Assembly (NCBI GenBank): GCA_023475105.1 | Contig: JAMCWJ010000082.1 | Location: 1-51,437, forward strand | Length of the DNA stretch: 51,437 nucleotides | Direction: 5' to 3' | Source of the DNA: Nitrospirota bacterium | GTDB lineage: Bacteria; Nitrospirota; Thermodesulfovibrionia; Thermodesulfovibrionales; UBA9159 | Shown here: positions 33,349 to 44,225 of the stretch, piece by piece | Layout: every line of letters starts with the position of its first letter | Numbering within the stretch: the stretch's first letter is position 1 | Notes under the pieces: generated by a model | The model's database searches: none | Seen by the model: only the letters and a program-made list of their open reading frames with translations | Told to the model about the DNA's origin: nothing | Program-made: the position numbers and the translations under genes

Positions 33349-34488
33349 ATGAAAAAGAGACATTGCCTATCGGTTTCATTCGTAACGGTTCTCGCGATCG
33401 CTTTTGCCGTGGCGCTGCACGCCGCTTCAAGTGCAGAGGCGGCCGATCCTCGTGCAAAGACCGATGTCCGGGTCTTTGTCACTTATAAATATACGGACCC
33501 GATGACCGGCATCGAAGCGTTTCGCCTCCTCATTCCGAAGGGATGGCGTGTGGAAGGAAAGATCGCCTGGTCGGCGAATCCGGCGCTTCCTGCCGAGTCA
33601 CGGTTCCGGTTCTACAATCCCAACGGCGCCGAGGAGCTCAATTTTTTCCCCACCCAGTCGTATTTCTGGACGAACAACCGGCTCTTCCTTAGTACCAATC
33701 CGCCCGGCTCCCTGCGCTTTGGCACTCTTGTCATGAGACCCGTCGATCTGCGCACCGCCTTCACGAAAGCGATCATTCCCCGGGCCAGGGCCGGGGTGAG
33801 GGGCATAAGGGTGGTCGAAGAAAAACCAGTGCCCGAACTTGCGCAGATAGCCAGAGGAGAGCCCGCAGCCGGAGTGCGCAGTTCGGCGGAAGCCGGCAGG
33901 GTCAGAATTCAGTATGTTGAAAGCGGCAGGCCGATGGAAGAAGAACTCTACGCTGCAATCAGCCAGTTTGCCACCGATATGCCCGGATCCGGCTTCACCG
34001 GAGGTTATTTCATCAATTACTGGTACATCGACTACGTCTTTTCTTTCAGAGCTGAAAAAGGCGGTCTCAGTGCCCGATCGAAAGTTTTCCAGACGATGAT
34101 CTATTCCGTGAAGGTCAACCCCCGCTGGTTTGCCAAAGTCATCAATGTCAAAGAGATGCTGGCGCAGCAGGCGATCAGGGGCATCAAGGCGGTGGGCCGC
34201 ATCGGGGAGATGGTGGCCCGGGCGGGCAGCGAAATGAGGGCGGACCAGATGCGTGTCTGGGAACAGCGCCAGCAGGCGCAGGACAGAATCGCCCGGAATT
34301 TCAGCGATTACATCAGGGGAGTGGACCGATTTCATGACCCCCTTGCGGGCAAAGAAGTCGAACTGCCGTCCGGGTATGGCCGCGCCTGGGCAAACAACCT
34401 CGGGGAGTATATCGTCAGTGACAGCCCCAGCTACAATCCGAACGTCGGTTCCAATCTGCACTGGCAGGAATTAACTCCGGTCAAGTAG
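33349..34488 (+). CDS. Secreted protein of unknown function
   Basis: The protein has 379 residues. A Sec signal peptide ends near AEAA (about residue 30). The mature part has a beta-rich first half (FVTYKYTDPMTGIEAFRLLIPKGW; FRFYNPNGAEELNFFPTQSY), a Gly-rich middle and a helical stretch rich in Gln/Arg (about 250-310). It ends in a small domain (LPSGYGRAWANNLGEYIVSD). The family is not recognised. AGGAGGG lies 6 nt before ATG 33349. The 3' end overlaps the convergent MFS gene by 8 bp. Confidence 0.75.
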   Translation: MKKRHCLSVSFVTVLAIAFAVALHAASSAEAADPRAKTDVRVFVTYKYTDPMTGIEAFRLLIPKGWRVEGKIAWSANPALPAESRFRFYNPNGAEELNFFPTQSYFWTNNRLFLSTNPPGSLRFGTLVMRPVDLRTAFTKAIIPRARAGVRGIRVVEEKPVPELAQIARGEPAAGVRSSAEAGRVRIQYVESGRPMEEELYAAISQFATDMPGSGFTGGYFINYWYIDYVFSFRAEKGGLSARSKVFQTMIYSVKVNPRWFAKVINVKEMLAQQAIRGIKAVGRIGEMVARAGSEMRADQMRVWEQRQQAQDRIARNFSDYIRGVDRFHDPLAGKEVELPSGYGRAWANNLGEYIVSDSPSYNPNVGSNLHWQELTPVK

Positions 34489-35764
34489 GCTTGAGGGGAG
34501 ATTCTCCTTCATGCGCCGACTCCGGTTTTCTCAAAAAGGCGGTGAGCAGAATGGCCGCGCCTGCGAAGGCCGCCGCCATGGAGAAGCTGCCGGAAAAGCT
34601 CCCCGTCTTCTCCGCAAGGACGCCTGCAACCGCCGGGCCGATGATCTGCCCGAAGCCGAAGATAAAGGTCACGAAGCCGAAGGCCTGTCCGGCCCTCTGG
34701 GCGCCGACATAATCACCCACGGCCGCGGCCATGATCGAGGGTATGCTCCAGGCAACGATCCCGTAAAACCCTATCGAAAGATAGAGGAACGCTCCGGGCA
34801 GTCCCGAGGCGACGAGCAGGTACGAGAGGGCCTGGAGGAAGAATACGACGAGGAGACCTGTCTTCCTTCCCAGTTTGTCGGACAACGTTCCGAAGACCGG
34901 ACCGGACACGAGACTCAGGATTCCGACCCATGACCAGAAATCCCCTGCCAGCGTTTCGGAAAATCCTCTTTCCTTCACGAGAGTGGTGACGATAAAAGTG
35001 GCGTAGATAACATAGGTATATCCGAAAAGGAAATAGATTATCCCCAGATGGTAAATGACCCTTTTCCGGTAGATGTTCGTCTTCATGACGTTGATGATCC
35101 GGGAGTAAAAGGCGGCGGTATCGGCGCTCCCCAGGGGCTCAAGCCCCTTCTCCTTCGGGTCGTTTCTGAGGAGCAAGGCACCTACGAAGGCAATGACAAG
35201 GACCGAGCACCCGAGTATGAGCCAGCTGACCCTCCATCCCTCCGCCCCTTCGACCCTGTTGATGAAGGGGATCAGTTTCCCTGAGATGATAATGGCGAAG
35301 CCGCTCCCGATGACGATAAAACCGGCTGCCCTGCCGCGTATGGTGCTCGCAAACCAGTGCGATACCAGACCCATCACCGGCACATTCGCGGCCCCGCTGC
35401 CGATGCCGGTAAGGAGATAGAGTACCAGCACGGTACCGAAATCATTCGCCCGGCTGACCAGTATCATCGACGCTCCGACGAGGACCAGGGCAATGAAGAT
35501 GAGCTTCCGCGCCCCTATTCTCATCGCCAGGAAACCGCTGATCAAAACGGAGATGAGGTAGCCGACGAAATTTGCAGTGCTGATAAACCCCATCTGTGAG
35601 TACGTGAGCTTCAGGGTCTGTGCCATGGAGGGCAGGAGCATGCCGAGGGCAAAGCGGCCAAACCCGAGACATGCGAGGATACAGAGGGTCCCGGTGAAGA
35701 CGATCACCCATCCGTAGTGAAGGGGAGACCTGTTTGCCGACTGTTGCACATAGGAATATACCAT
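34481..35764 (-). CDS. MFS transporter (YbfB/YjiJ-like)
   Basis: The protein has 427 residues with 12 predicted membrane helices in two halves. The N-terminus HYGWVIVFTGTLCILACLGFGRFALGMLLPSM resembles the YbfB/YjiJ group (GFGRFxLxPxLP). The inter-helix motif GFLAMRIGARKLI is typical of the superfamily, and GTLSDKLGRKTG marks the start of the second half. The substrate is unknown. It lies 32 nt downstream of bioF on the same strand and could export or import a biotin precursor (inference). Confidence 0.8.
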   Translation of the reverse strand: MVYSYVQQSANRSPLHYGWVIVFTGTLCILACLGFGRFALGMLLPSMAQTLKLTYSQMGFISTANFVGYLISVLISGFLAMRIGARKLIFIALVLVGASMILVSRANDFGTVLVLYLLTGIGSGAANVPVMGLVSHWFASTIRGRAAGFIVIGSGFAIIISGKLIPFINRVEGAEGWRVSWLILGCSVLVIAFVGALLLRNDPKEKGLEPLGSADTAAFYSRIINVMKTNIYRKRVIYHLGIIYFLFGYTYVIYATFIVTTLVKERGFSETLAGDFWSWVGILSLVSGPVFGTLSDKLGRKTGLLVVFFLQALSYLLVASGLPGAFLYLSIGFYGIVAWSIPSIMAAAVGDYVGAQRAGQAFGFVTFIFGFGQIIGPAVAGVLAEKTGSFSGSFSMAAAFAGAAILLTAFLRKPESAHEGESPLKPT

Positions 35765-35796
35765 TGTCGTGAAAAATTGTGGTTTGCCCGAAGCGT

Positions 35797-36981
35797 TCAG
35801 CGCGATGTGATGCGGGCGCTCTGTTTCATGCGGTCCGACAAGGCATCAATGAGCGAAGCGATATCCTCGTCCGAATGGGCCGCGGTGACTGCTATTCTTA
35901 CCCTCGGCTCTTTCACGGTGGGCGGTCGTATGGCAGGGGCATAGATGCCCTTATCAAATAAGTAGGCCGAAAGGTCTAGAGCCGCTCCGACGCTATCCAT
36001 CTTCAGAGGTATGACCGGTGTTTCGCTCCCGCCCGTATCGAAATCCATTTCCCTGAGGGCATCCGCAAGCATATGCCGGTTATGCCAAAGCTTGCAGTTC
36101 AATTCAGGCTCCTGTTCAACCAGTTCAAGGGCCTTAAGGGAAGCGGCTGCAATGCATGCCGGGGCTGCCGTAGAAAAGATGAAGCTCCTGGCCGTATTCG
36201 TTATCCATTCAACGGCCTCCTTGCTCCCCGCGACGAAAGCGCCGCACGAACCCAGGGCCTTCGAAAAGGTCCCCATCTGGACGATCCAGGGCTTGGGCGA
36301 AAGGGAAACGTGAGCGAGGGCGCCCCTTCCGCTCCCGAGGACCCCGGTGCCGTGGGCGTCGTCGAGATAGAGAAGCAAAGAGCCCCGCCCGTGCGGTCCG
36401 GAGGTGAGGGAAAGACAAAGGGCATACAACTCTTTCAAGGGCGCGATGTCGCCATCCATGCTGAAGACCGTATCGGTGACGACGATTCTCCGCTTCGCCT
36501 TTTCCCTCTCCACCAGTTCCCTCAGATGGCCGACATCGCAGTGCCGGTAGATGACGGTCTTCGCCTTGCTCAGTCTGCAGCCGTCGATGATGCTGGCATG
36601 ATTCAGCTCGTCGCTGAAAAGTGCGTCCCCTTCGCTGGCGAGGCAGGGGATGATACCGGTGTTTGCCGCAAACCCTGAGTTGAAGATGAGGGCTGCCTCC
36701 GCGGACTTGAACTCCGCGACCCGTTGTTCGAGGTTGTGGTGGAGGACGCTTCCCCCTCCCAGAAGCCGCGAAGCCCCGCCGCCGAAGCCGAATGCGTCGA
36801 TCGCCGTCTTTGCCGCAGCGAGAATCTCGGGACGTCCCGCAAGACCGAGATAGTCGTTCGAGGCAAAGTTAATGAACTCCCCGCCCTCGAAGGTTATCTT
36901 CGGACCCTGCATCGAGGACCGGTCCTTCACTGTCCTCTTGAGTTTCCGCGCCTGTAGTTCCTGCAGCTGCCGGGAAAACAT
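35797..36981 (-). CDS. bioF: 8-amino-7-oxononanoate synthase
   Basis: The protein has 394 residues. It is a PLP enzyme of the alpha-oxoamine synthase family, condensing pimeloyl thioester with alanine in biotin synthesis. Motifs are FINFASNDYLGLAGRPE, GGGASRLLGGGSVLHHNLE, DELNHASIIDG, YLDDAHGTGVLG and the PLP-lysine region MGTFSKALGSCG. The SRLLGG motif favours BioF over KBL or ALAS. No bioA, bioB or bioD is adjacent. Start ATG 36981 has a weak GAAAGG. Confidence 0.85.
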   Translation of the reverse strand: MFSRQLQELQARKLKRTVKDRSSMQGPKITFEGGEFINFASNDYLGLAGRPEILAAAKTAIDAFGFGGGASRLLGGGSVLHHNLEQRVAEFKSAEAALIFNSGFAANTGIIPCLASEGDALFSDELNHASIIDGCRLSKAKTVIYRHCDVGHLRELVEREKAKRRIVVTDTVFSMDGDIAPLKELYALCLSLTSGPHGRGSLLLYLDDAHGTGVLGSGRGALAHVSLSPKPWIVQMGTFSKALGSCGAFVAGSKEAVEWITNTARSFIFSTAAPACIAAASLKALELVEQEPELNCKLWHNRHMLADALREMDFDTGGSETPVIPLKMDSVGAALDLSAYLFDKGIYAPAIRPPTVKEPRVRIAVTAAHSDEDIASLIDALSDRMKQSARITSR

Positions 36982-37016
36982 TGCCTTTCTTCGAAATATC
37001 GTAGCATAGGCACATT

Positions 37017-37042
37017 AAAAATTTTAATTAAATTTTAATTAA
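37017..37042. repeat. AT-only tract with an 11-bp tandem period
   Basis: AATTTTAATTAA occurs at 37020-37031 and again at 37031-37042, giving an 11-bp period inside a run of 26 bases with no G or C. It lies between divergent bioF and the atp operon, about 100 bp upstream of the atp -35. It could be an UP-like or bent element. Confidence 0.5.
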
Positions 37043-37143
37043 TAGTTATGTTCCATTTATAATTTCGTGCAGATCGGCTATTTGCAAGGGTTTTCAAGAA
37101 CCGGCGGACCGGAAGGAATTGTGGAAAGAGCCGCCTTCGCTCC

Positions 37144-37171
37144 TTGACAAGGTTTTTATTCGTGTGATAAC
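37144..37171 (+). promoter_or_regulatory. Promoter of the atp operon
   Basis: TTGACA (37144-37149), a 16-nt spacer and GATAAC (37166-37171) with a TGT extended -10 precede atpF' by about 38 nt. AAGGAGG follows just before the start, so this transcript is leadered. Confidence 0.6.
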
Positions 37172-37209
37172 CTGCTTAGGCTTACGTTTTCAAGGAGGAA
37201 AAAGCCGAG

Positions 37210-37629
37210 ATGTTAGAATTCAACAAATGGTTTTTTGTCTTGCTTCTTAATTTCCTTGTTCTCATCTATATCCTCAATATCATACTGTTCCGCCCCATGG
37301 TCAAACTCTTCACGGACAGGGAGAGCACGGTGAGAAATTCTCTTGATGCGGCGAAGGAACTGAGCAGGAGGAAAGAAGAGTCCATCGCAACGATGAACCG
37401 CGAGCTCAAAGAAGCGATAAGCAAGGCAAACGGGATATTCGAGGGTATTCGGAAAGAGGGTTTGGAAAAACAGAAGGAACTGCTCGAAGGCGCAAACAAG
37501 CAGGCTCAGGAGTTCATCGGGAAGGCAAAGAAGGAGCTCCAGGCCGAAGCGGGAAAGGCCCGTCAGAGGCTGCGCGGCGATGCGGAGAAGTTTGCGGAGG
37601 AAATTGTGAGAAAGCTGGCAGGGATATGA
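37210..37629 (+). CDS. atpF': F-type ATP synthase subunit b'
   Basis: The protein has 139 residues. One N-terminal membrane helix (FFVLLLNFLVLIYILNIILF) and a long charged helix (about 35-139) form half of the peripheral stalk. It is shorter than the second b subunit and lacks a signal peptide. A clear AAGGAGG lies upstream. Its stop overlaps the next start (ATGA). Paired b/b' subunits at the head of an F1 operon are usual in this type of bacterium. Confidence 0.85.
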   Translation: MLEFNKWFFVLLLNFLVLIYILNIILFRPMVKLFTDRESTVRNSLDAAKELSRRKEESIATMNRELKEAISKANGIFEGIRKEGLEKQKELLEGANKQAQEFIGKAKKELQAEAGKARQRLRGDAEKFAEEIVRKLAGI

Positions 37630-38237
37630 CAACAAAAGTGCGGAGCGCGAAGTGTGAAGCTCTCAGTCGGGGAGTCCTTTTCGTTCTCGCGTTCTGCCTG
37701 GCGAATGTTACGCTTGTCGCTCTTGCCTTCGGAGCCGAGGAGGCTGCTGCCCACGGAGGGGAGTGGAAGGAGTGGCTCTGGAAGATACTGAATTTTGCGA
37801 TCCTTGTGTTCCTTCTTGTCTGGTTCGCAAAAAAACCTCTCAAGGAATTTCTGAAAAAGAGGACCGAGCTGATCGAAAAAACCCTCAAGGAGGCGAAGGA
37901 AGCGAGAGAGCTTGCGGAGAAGGCCCTCGCAGAAGTCGAGGAAAGACTGAGACTCAAGGACAAGGAGATACAAGAGATCCTTTTGCGCTCGCAGGCTTCG
38001 GGACGGAGAGAGCAGGGTCTTCTCATCGAGCAGGGCGAACAGATGAAGGAGAAGATACTCGAACAGGCAAAGAACAATATTGATCATGAACTGAGACTGG
38101 CGAAGGAGTCGATAAAGGCTGAAGCGGTCGAGATAGCGATGGAACTGGCGGAAAAACGGTTGAAAGAGAAGCTCACGAAAGAAGAGCAGATCAAGCTGAT
38201 CGAGGAGTCCCTCGCAAGGATGGAGACGAAGCAGTGA
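37626..38237 (+). CDS. atpF: F-type ATP synthase subunit b
   Basis: The protein has 203 residues. It has an N-terminal hydrophobic signal-like segment (about 15-37, ending FGAEE), then a second membrane helix (WLWKILNFAILVFLLVWFAKKPLKEFL) and a long coiled coil rich in Glu/Lys. The upstream segment looks like a cleavable signal peptide, as in many delta-type b subunits. It forms the stator with b'. ATG 37626 overlaps the atpF' stop; its own stop overlaps the atpH GTG. Confidence 0.88.
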   Translation: MTTKVRSAKCEALSRGVLFVLAFCLANVTLVALAFGAEEAAAHGGEWKEWLWKILNFAILVFLLVWFAKKPLKEFLKKRTELIEKTLKEAKEARELAEKALAEVEERLRLKDKEIQEILLRSQASGRREQGLLIEQGEQMKEKILEQAKNNIDHELRLAKESIKAEAVEIAMELAEKRLKEKLTKEEQIKLIEESLARMETKQ

Positions 38238-38773
38238 AGCCGACACAGGCAGTGAAGAGATACGCAAGGATGTTCTTTAACACCGTGGGGGTCGAAGACG
38301 TGCCCCGTGCGCTGAACGAACTCGCGGTGGTAAGGGAAATGATGGCGAAGAGCAGGGAATTCAAGGGCGTTCTCGAAAACCCCCTGTTCAGCGGCGAGGA
38401 CAGGAAAAAGGTGATGAAAGAGGCATCGGCGAAACTGAAGCTTTCAGAGGACACAACGAAATTCCTCCTTTTCCTTTCTGAAAAGGCGGTGATTTCCGCC
38501 CTCAGCACGCTAGTGGATTTTCTGACCGCCCTTTACCTCGAGAAGAAGAGACGGGCAAGAGCGGTCGTTATGACCCCCGTGGATACAAGCGGGAAATACA
38601 GTGAAGCCCTGAAGGCGTCGCTGAAGAGGCTGACCGGCAGGGAGGTGGACATAGAGTATGTCGTCGATCCTTCCCTCCTGGGCGGCGTCGTGGTAAAGGT
38701 CGGGTCCACCATGTATGACAGCAGCTTGAAAGGCCAATTAAGGCTTTTGAAAGAGGATCTTATAAAGAGGTGA
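38234..38773 (+). CDS. atpH: F-type ATP synthase subunit delta
   Basis: The protein has 179 residues. It is the OSCP/delta stator subunit, linking b/b' to F1. The family C-terminus is clear: RARAVVMTPVDTSGKYSEALKASL, DPSLLGGVVVKVGSTMYDSSLKGQL. The GTG start 38234 overlaps the atpF stop (GTGA). AtpA follows after 3 nt. Confidence 0.93.
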   Translation: MKPTQAVKRYARMFFNTVGVEDVPRALNELAVVREMMAKSREFKGVLENPLFSGEDRKKVMKEASAKLKLSEDTTKFLLFLSEKAVISALSTLVDFLTALYLEKKRRARAVVMTPVDTSGKYSEALKASLKRLTGREVDIEYVVDPSLLGGVVVKVGSTMYDSSLKGQLRLLKEDLIKR

Positions 38774-38776
38774 TCT

Positions 38777-40285
38777 ATGGAGATTAACGTTGCAGAGATA
38801 AGCGAGCTGTTACGGAAGCAGATAACGGACTTCGAGAAAAAAGTGGATGTCAGCGAGATCGGGTCGGTCCTGGCGGTTGGGGACGGAATCGCGAGGGTGT
38901 ATGGCCTCGAAAAATGCATGGCGTCGGAGCTCCTCGAGTTCCCGAACGGTGTATACGGCATGGCCCTGAACCTGGAAGAGGACATGGTCGGCACGGTTCT
39001 CTTCGGTGAAGACTCTCTCATTAAGGAGGGCGACATCGTAAAGCGTACCGGCAGGATCATGTCGGTGCCGGTGGGAGATGCAATTATCGGAAGGGTCGTG
39101 AACGCGATAGGACAACCGATCGACGGAAAAGGCCCGATAAAGACGACCGAGACGAAGATGGTCGACATCGTGGCGCCCGGCATCGTCGACCGCCAGCCTG
39201 TTCGGGAGCCCCTTCAGACCGGGCTCAAGGCGATCGATTCGATGATCCCTATCGGGAGGGGCCAGAGGGAGCTTATCATAGGGGACCGGCAGACCGGCAA
39301 GACCGCGATCGGTCTCGATGCGATCATCAACCAGAAAGGCGGGGACGTCATCTGCATCTACGTTGCGATCGGCCAGAAGCGTTCCAATGTCTCCCGTATG
39401 GTCAAGATCCTTGAGGATTTCGGGGCGATGGGTCATACCATCGTCGTTTCCGCGACGGCGAGCGAACCTGCTCCTCTGCAGTTCATCGCGCCCTTCACCG
39501 GCTGCGCGATCGGAGAGTATTTCAGGGACAACGGACGCCACGCACTGATCGTGTATGACGACCTGAGCAAGCAGGCCACATCCTACAGGCAGCTGTCGCT
39601 GCTCCTCAGACGGCCCCCCGGACGAGAGGCGTATCCGGGCGATGTCTTTTATCTCCATTCACGGCTTCTGGAGAGGGCCGCGAAACTTTCGAAGGAACTC
39701 GGCGGAGGGTCTCTCACCGCGCTTCCGATCATAGAGACGCAGGCGGGAGACGTTTCGGGGTATATACCGACAAACGTTATTTCGATTACGGACGGACAGA
39801 TCTACCTCGAGCCGGAGCTCTTTTACGCGGGCGTGAGGCCCGCGGTGAACGTAGGACTCTCGGTAAGCCGTGTGGGCGGCGCCGCGCAGACAAAAGCGAT
39901 GAAACAGGTCGCCGGCACTTTGAGGCTCGACCTTGCGCAGTTCAGGGAACTCGCCGCCTTTGCCCAGTTCGGCTCGGACCTCGACAAGGCGACGCTCGCC
40001 CAGATCGAACGAGGGAAAAGGATGGTCGAGCTCCTGAAGCAGAACCAGTACTCGCCCCTTGCAGTGGAAGAGCAGATCATGGTGTTGTTCGCCGGCGCGA
40101 ACGGATATCTCGACGACCTTCCCGTAGAAGCCATCGGCAAGTTCGAGAGCGGGTTTCTGAGGTTCCTGCGGGAAACCAAGGAAGACCTCAAGAAGGAATT
40201 GCGGGAGAAGAAGATTATCGACGAGGCGCTCAAGGTCCGGATTTCTGCCGCGATCGAAGAATTCAAAAAAGGTTTTCATGGATAA
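38777..40285 (+). CDS. atpA: F-type ATP synthase subunit alpha
   Basis: The protein has 502 residues, full length. It is the non-catalytic nucleotide-binding subunit of F1. It has the Walker [14 protein letters not shown] (about residue 170), [31 protein letters not shown] and the signature [20 protein letters not shown] lies 4-5 nt before ATG 38777. Confidence 0.97.
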   Translation: MEINVAEISELLRKQITDFEKKVDVSEIGSVLAVGDGIARVYGLEKCMASELLEFPNGVYGMALNLEEDMVGTVLFGEDSLIKEGDIVKRTGRIMSVPVGDAIIGRVVNAIGQPIDGKGPIKTTETKMVDIVAPGIVDRQPVREPLQTGLKAIDSMIPIGRGQRELIIGDRQTGKTAIGLDAIINQKGGDVICIYVAIGQKRSNVSRMVKILEDFGAMGHTIVVSATASEPAPLQFIAPFTGCAIGEYFRDNGRHALIVYDDLSKQATSYRQLSLLLRRPPGREAYPGDVFYLHSRLLERAAKLSKELGGGSLTALPIIETQAGDVSGYIPTNVISITDGQIYLEPELFYAGVRPAVNVGLSVSRVGGAAQTKAMKQVAGTLRLDLAQFRELAAFAQFGSDLDKATLAQIERGKRMVELLKQNQYSPLAVEEQIMVLFAGANGYLDDLPVEAIGKFESGFLRFLRETKEDLKKELREKKIIDEALKVRISAAIEEFKKGFHG

Positions 40286-40317
40286 ATCCTGAGGAGCGTT
40301 GACGCGCAGGTGAAGAT

Positions 40318-41184
40318 ATGGCGACGTTAAGAGATATCAAGAGAAGAATAAAGGCGGTAAACAACACCCGGCAGATCACGAAGGCGATGAAGATGGTCGC
40401 CGCCGCAAAGCTCAGGAAGTCGCAGGGGAGGATGCTCGAGATGAGGCCCTATGCGGAGAAGATGAGTGCGGTGCTCGCGAACCTTGCAAGGGGCGCCGAG
40501 AGTGCGCTCCATCCTCTGCTCGCTTTCAGACCGAGGAAGACGATCGAGGTCGTGATCCTCACGAGCGATCGCGGACTCTGCGGGGCCTTCAATTCGAATA
40601 TCCTCAAGGCGGCCCAGAAGTTTATCGGGGGACTCCGGAAAGACGGCTTCGACGTGGCGATCACGACGGTCGGCAAGAAGTCCTCCGATTATGTGAGGCG
40701 GAGAAATATCCCGACGAGGAGGACCTGGTCGGGCCTCTCGGGAAGAGTGACCTATGCCCATGCACAGGAAATCGCGAACGACATCATAGAGAGCTATATC
40801 AGCGAGGCGATGGATGAGGTGGTCCTAATCTACAACGAGTTTAAATCGGTCATCGCCCAGCAGGTCGTTGTGGCGCGCCTTCTCCCCCTGGTTCCCGTCG
40901 GGACCGAAGGGGATACCGAACCGGCCCTCGATTTCATCTATGAACCTTCCCAGGAAGAGATATTCAACGTGCTCCTGCCGAAGAACGTCGAGATACAGAT
41001 ATACAGGGCCCTCCTCGAATCGCAGGCATCGGAGGAGGCGGCGAGGATGACCGCGATGGAGAACGCGACGAAGAACGCCAACGAGATGATCGACAGACTG
41101 ACACTCCAGTACAACAAGGCGAGACAGGCCGCGATTACCAAGGAACTGATGGACATCGTCGGCGGTGTGGAGGCATTGAAATAG
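40318..41184 (+). CDS. atpG: F-type ATP synthase subunit gamma
   Basis: The protein has 288 residues and forms the central rotor shaft. The conserved N-terminal helix (MATLRDIKRRIKAVNNTRQITKAMKMVAA), the central ILTSDRGLCGAFNSN and the C-terminal helix (NANEMIDRLTLQYNKARQAAITKELMDIVGG) are intact. Confidence 0.96.
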   Translation: MATLRDIKRRIKAVNNTRQITKAMKMVAAAKLRKSQGRMLEMRPYAEKMSAVLANLARGAESALHPLLAFRPRKTIEVVILTSDRGLCGAFNSNILKAAQKFIGGLRKDGFDVAITTVGKKSSDYVRRRNIPTRRTWSGLSGRVTYAHAQEIANDIIESYISEAMDEVVLIYNEFKSVIAQQVVVARLLPLVPVGTEGDTEPALDFIYEPSQEEIFNVLLPKNVEIQIYRALLESQASEEAARMTAMENATKNANEMIDRLTLQYNKARQAAITKELMDIVGGVEALK

Positions 41185-41233
41185 CAGGGGACGGAGAGGG
41201 ATGAAGGTAACGCGGTTTCAACGTGAGACCTAA

Positions 41234-42673
<1,440 letters not shown>

Positions 42674-42699
42674 GGAAATTCTGAAAGGGAGAACGCTAA

Positions 42700-43110
42700 G
42701 TGGAGAACAAGATTCTGCTCGAGATTGTCACCCCCTATGGTTCCGTGTTCAGCGACCAGGTGGACGAGTTTTCCGCTACCGGGAGCGAGGGAGAGTTCGG
42801 CGTTCTGCCGGGACACGCGCCGTTCCTCACGACGCTTAAAATAGGAATGCTTACCTATAAGAAGGGCCAGGAGACGGGTTTTTTCTTCGTGAACAGCGGA
42901 TATGCCGAGATCGGGCCCGACAAGGCGACGATCCTTGCGGACAGTGCGGAGAGGGCCGAAGATATCGATATCGAAAGGGCGAAGGCAGCGATGAAGCGGG
43001 CCGAAGAAAGGATGAAGCAGGCCGAGAAGATCGATTTCGCACGGGCGACTGCCGCCATCCAAAGAGCGACCATACGAGTGCAGGTGGCGGAGAAGAAAGG
43101 CTCGAAGTAA
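42700..43110 (+). CDS. atpC: F-type ATP synthase subunit epsilon
   Basis: The protein has 136 residues from GTG 42700. It has the N-terminal beta-sandwich ([40 protein letters not shown]) and a C-terminal helical hairpin rich in Ala/Arg/Glu. It regulates ATP hydrolysis by F1. It ends the operon. Subunits a (atpB) and c (atpE) are not encoded in the window. Confidence 0.94.
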   Translation: MENKILLEIVTPYGSVFSDQVDEFSATGSEGEFGVLPGHAPFLTTLKIGMLTYKKGQETGFFFVNSGYAEIGPDKATILADSAERAEDIDIERAKAAMKRAEERMKQAEKIDFARATAAIQRATIRVQVAEKKGSK

Positions 43111-43209
43111 GCATTCCCTCAGATTCCCCGGCCCGCATCTCGCAAGGCCGACTTTCCCCTCCTCAACGAAATGTTTATAATAGTGAAAATCGGAAAGGAG
43201 GAGGTACGC

Positions 43210-44139
43210 ATGGCGAGGATATTCAGTCATATTACCGAGACGATAGGGAACACGCCGCTTGTGAGGATACACAGGATGGCCGAAGGGGCAAAGGCCGAGG
43301 TCGTGGCGAAGCTCGAATCCTTTAATCCCCTGTCGAGCGTGAAGGACCGCATAGGGGCGTCGATGATCGAGGACGGCGAGAGAAGGGGCCTGCTGAAGAA
43401 GGACTCGGTGATCGTAGAGCCCACAAGCGGCAACACGGGCGTTGCACTCGCCTTCGTTGCTGCTGCAAAGGGGTACAGGCTTGTGCTGACGATGCCGGAG
43501 ACGATGAGTATCGAAAGGCGGCAGCTCCTTCAGATCTTCGGGGCGGAACTCGTCCTCACCCCGGGCGCCGAAGGGATGAGCGGTGCCGTGAGGAAGGCGG
43601 AAGAGCTGACTGCTACCCTGCCCAATGCCTTTATGCCCCAGCAGTTCAAGAACCCTTCGAATCCTGAAATACACCGGACGACTACCGCGGAAGAGATATG
43701 GAACGATACGGACGGGAAAGTCGATATCTTCGTGTCGGGAGTCGGGACAGGGGGCACCCTCACCGGCGTTGCCGAGGTGATAAAGAAAAGAAAAGAGGGT
43801 TTCCAGGCCGTCGCCGTAGAACCGGAAACCTCGCCGGTCCTTTCCGAGGGAAGATCGGGACCCCACAAGATCCAGGGAATCGGCGCGGGTTTTGTGCCCG
43901 ACGTCCTCAACACAGAAATCATCGACGAAATCATTACGGTCTCCGACGGAGATGCGGGGATCGTGGCCCGGAGGCTCGCGAAAGAAGAAGGGATTCTTGC
44001 CGGAATATCGAGTGGGGCGGCGCTCTGGGCGGCCCTGAAAGTGGCGGGAAGAGAGGAAAACCGGGGGAAACTTATCGTTGTCGTTCTGCCCGATACCGGA
44101 GAAAGGTATCTCTCGACCTGGCTCTTCAAAGAGGGATGA
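43210..44139 (+). CDS. cysK: Cysteine synthase (O-acetylserine sulfhydrylase)
   Basis: The protein has 309 residues. It is a PLP enzyme making cysteine from O-acetylserine and sulfide. The PLP lysine is in [12 protein letters not shown] (about 42), the phosphate-type loop is [12 protein letters not shown] and the PLP phosphate-binding motif is [13 protein letters not shown] 43210 is supported by GGAGGAGG; a longer frame from 43171 begins at the TATAAT-containing promoter region (43182-43187) and is rejected. Confidence 0.94.
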   Translation: MARIFSHITETIGNTPLVRIHRMAEGAKAEVVAKLESFNPLSSVKDRIGASMIEDGERRGLLKKDSVIVEPTSGNTGVALAFVAAAKGYRLVLTMPETMSIERRQLLQIFGAELVLTPGAEGMSGAVRKAEELTATLPNAFMPQQFKNPSNPEIHRTTTAEEIWNDTDGKVDIFVSGVGTGGTLTGVAEVIKKRKEGFQAVAVEPETSPVLSEGRSGPHKIQGIGAGFVPDVLNTEIIDEIITVSDGDAGIVARRLAKEEGILAGISSGAALWAALKVAGREENRGKLIVVVLPDTGERYLSTWLFKEG

Positions 44140-44212
44140 TCCATATCAGTTGCGAGACTCGCCCTCTTGTCTTTTGAACAGCAAGGGCGGAGGACTGGCT
44201 CTTCGCCTGTGG

Positions 44213-44218
44213 TATAAT
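44213..44218 (+). promoter_or_regulatory. Extended -10 of gph
   Basis: TGG-TATAAT places the -10 at 44213-44218, 7 nt before ATG 44226. No -35 or Shine-Dalgarno sequence is visible; transcription should start at the initiation codon. Confidence 0.65.
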
Positions 44219-44225
44219 CGATTGC

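Noticed and set aside
43171-43209. Upstream ATG for cysK
   Set aside because: It precedes the GGAGGAGG ribosome binding site and spans the TATAAT at 43182-43187.
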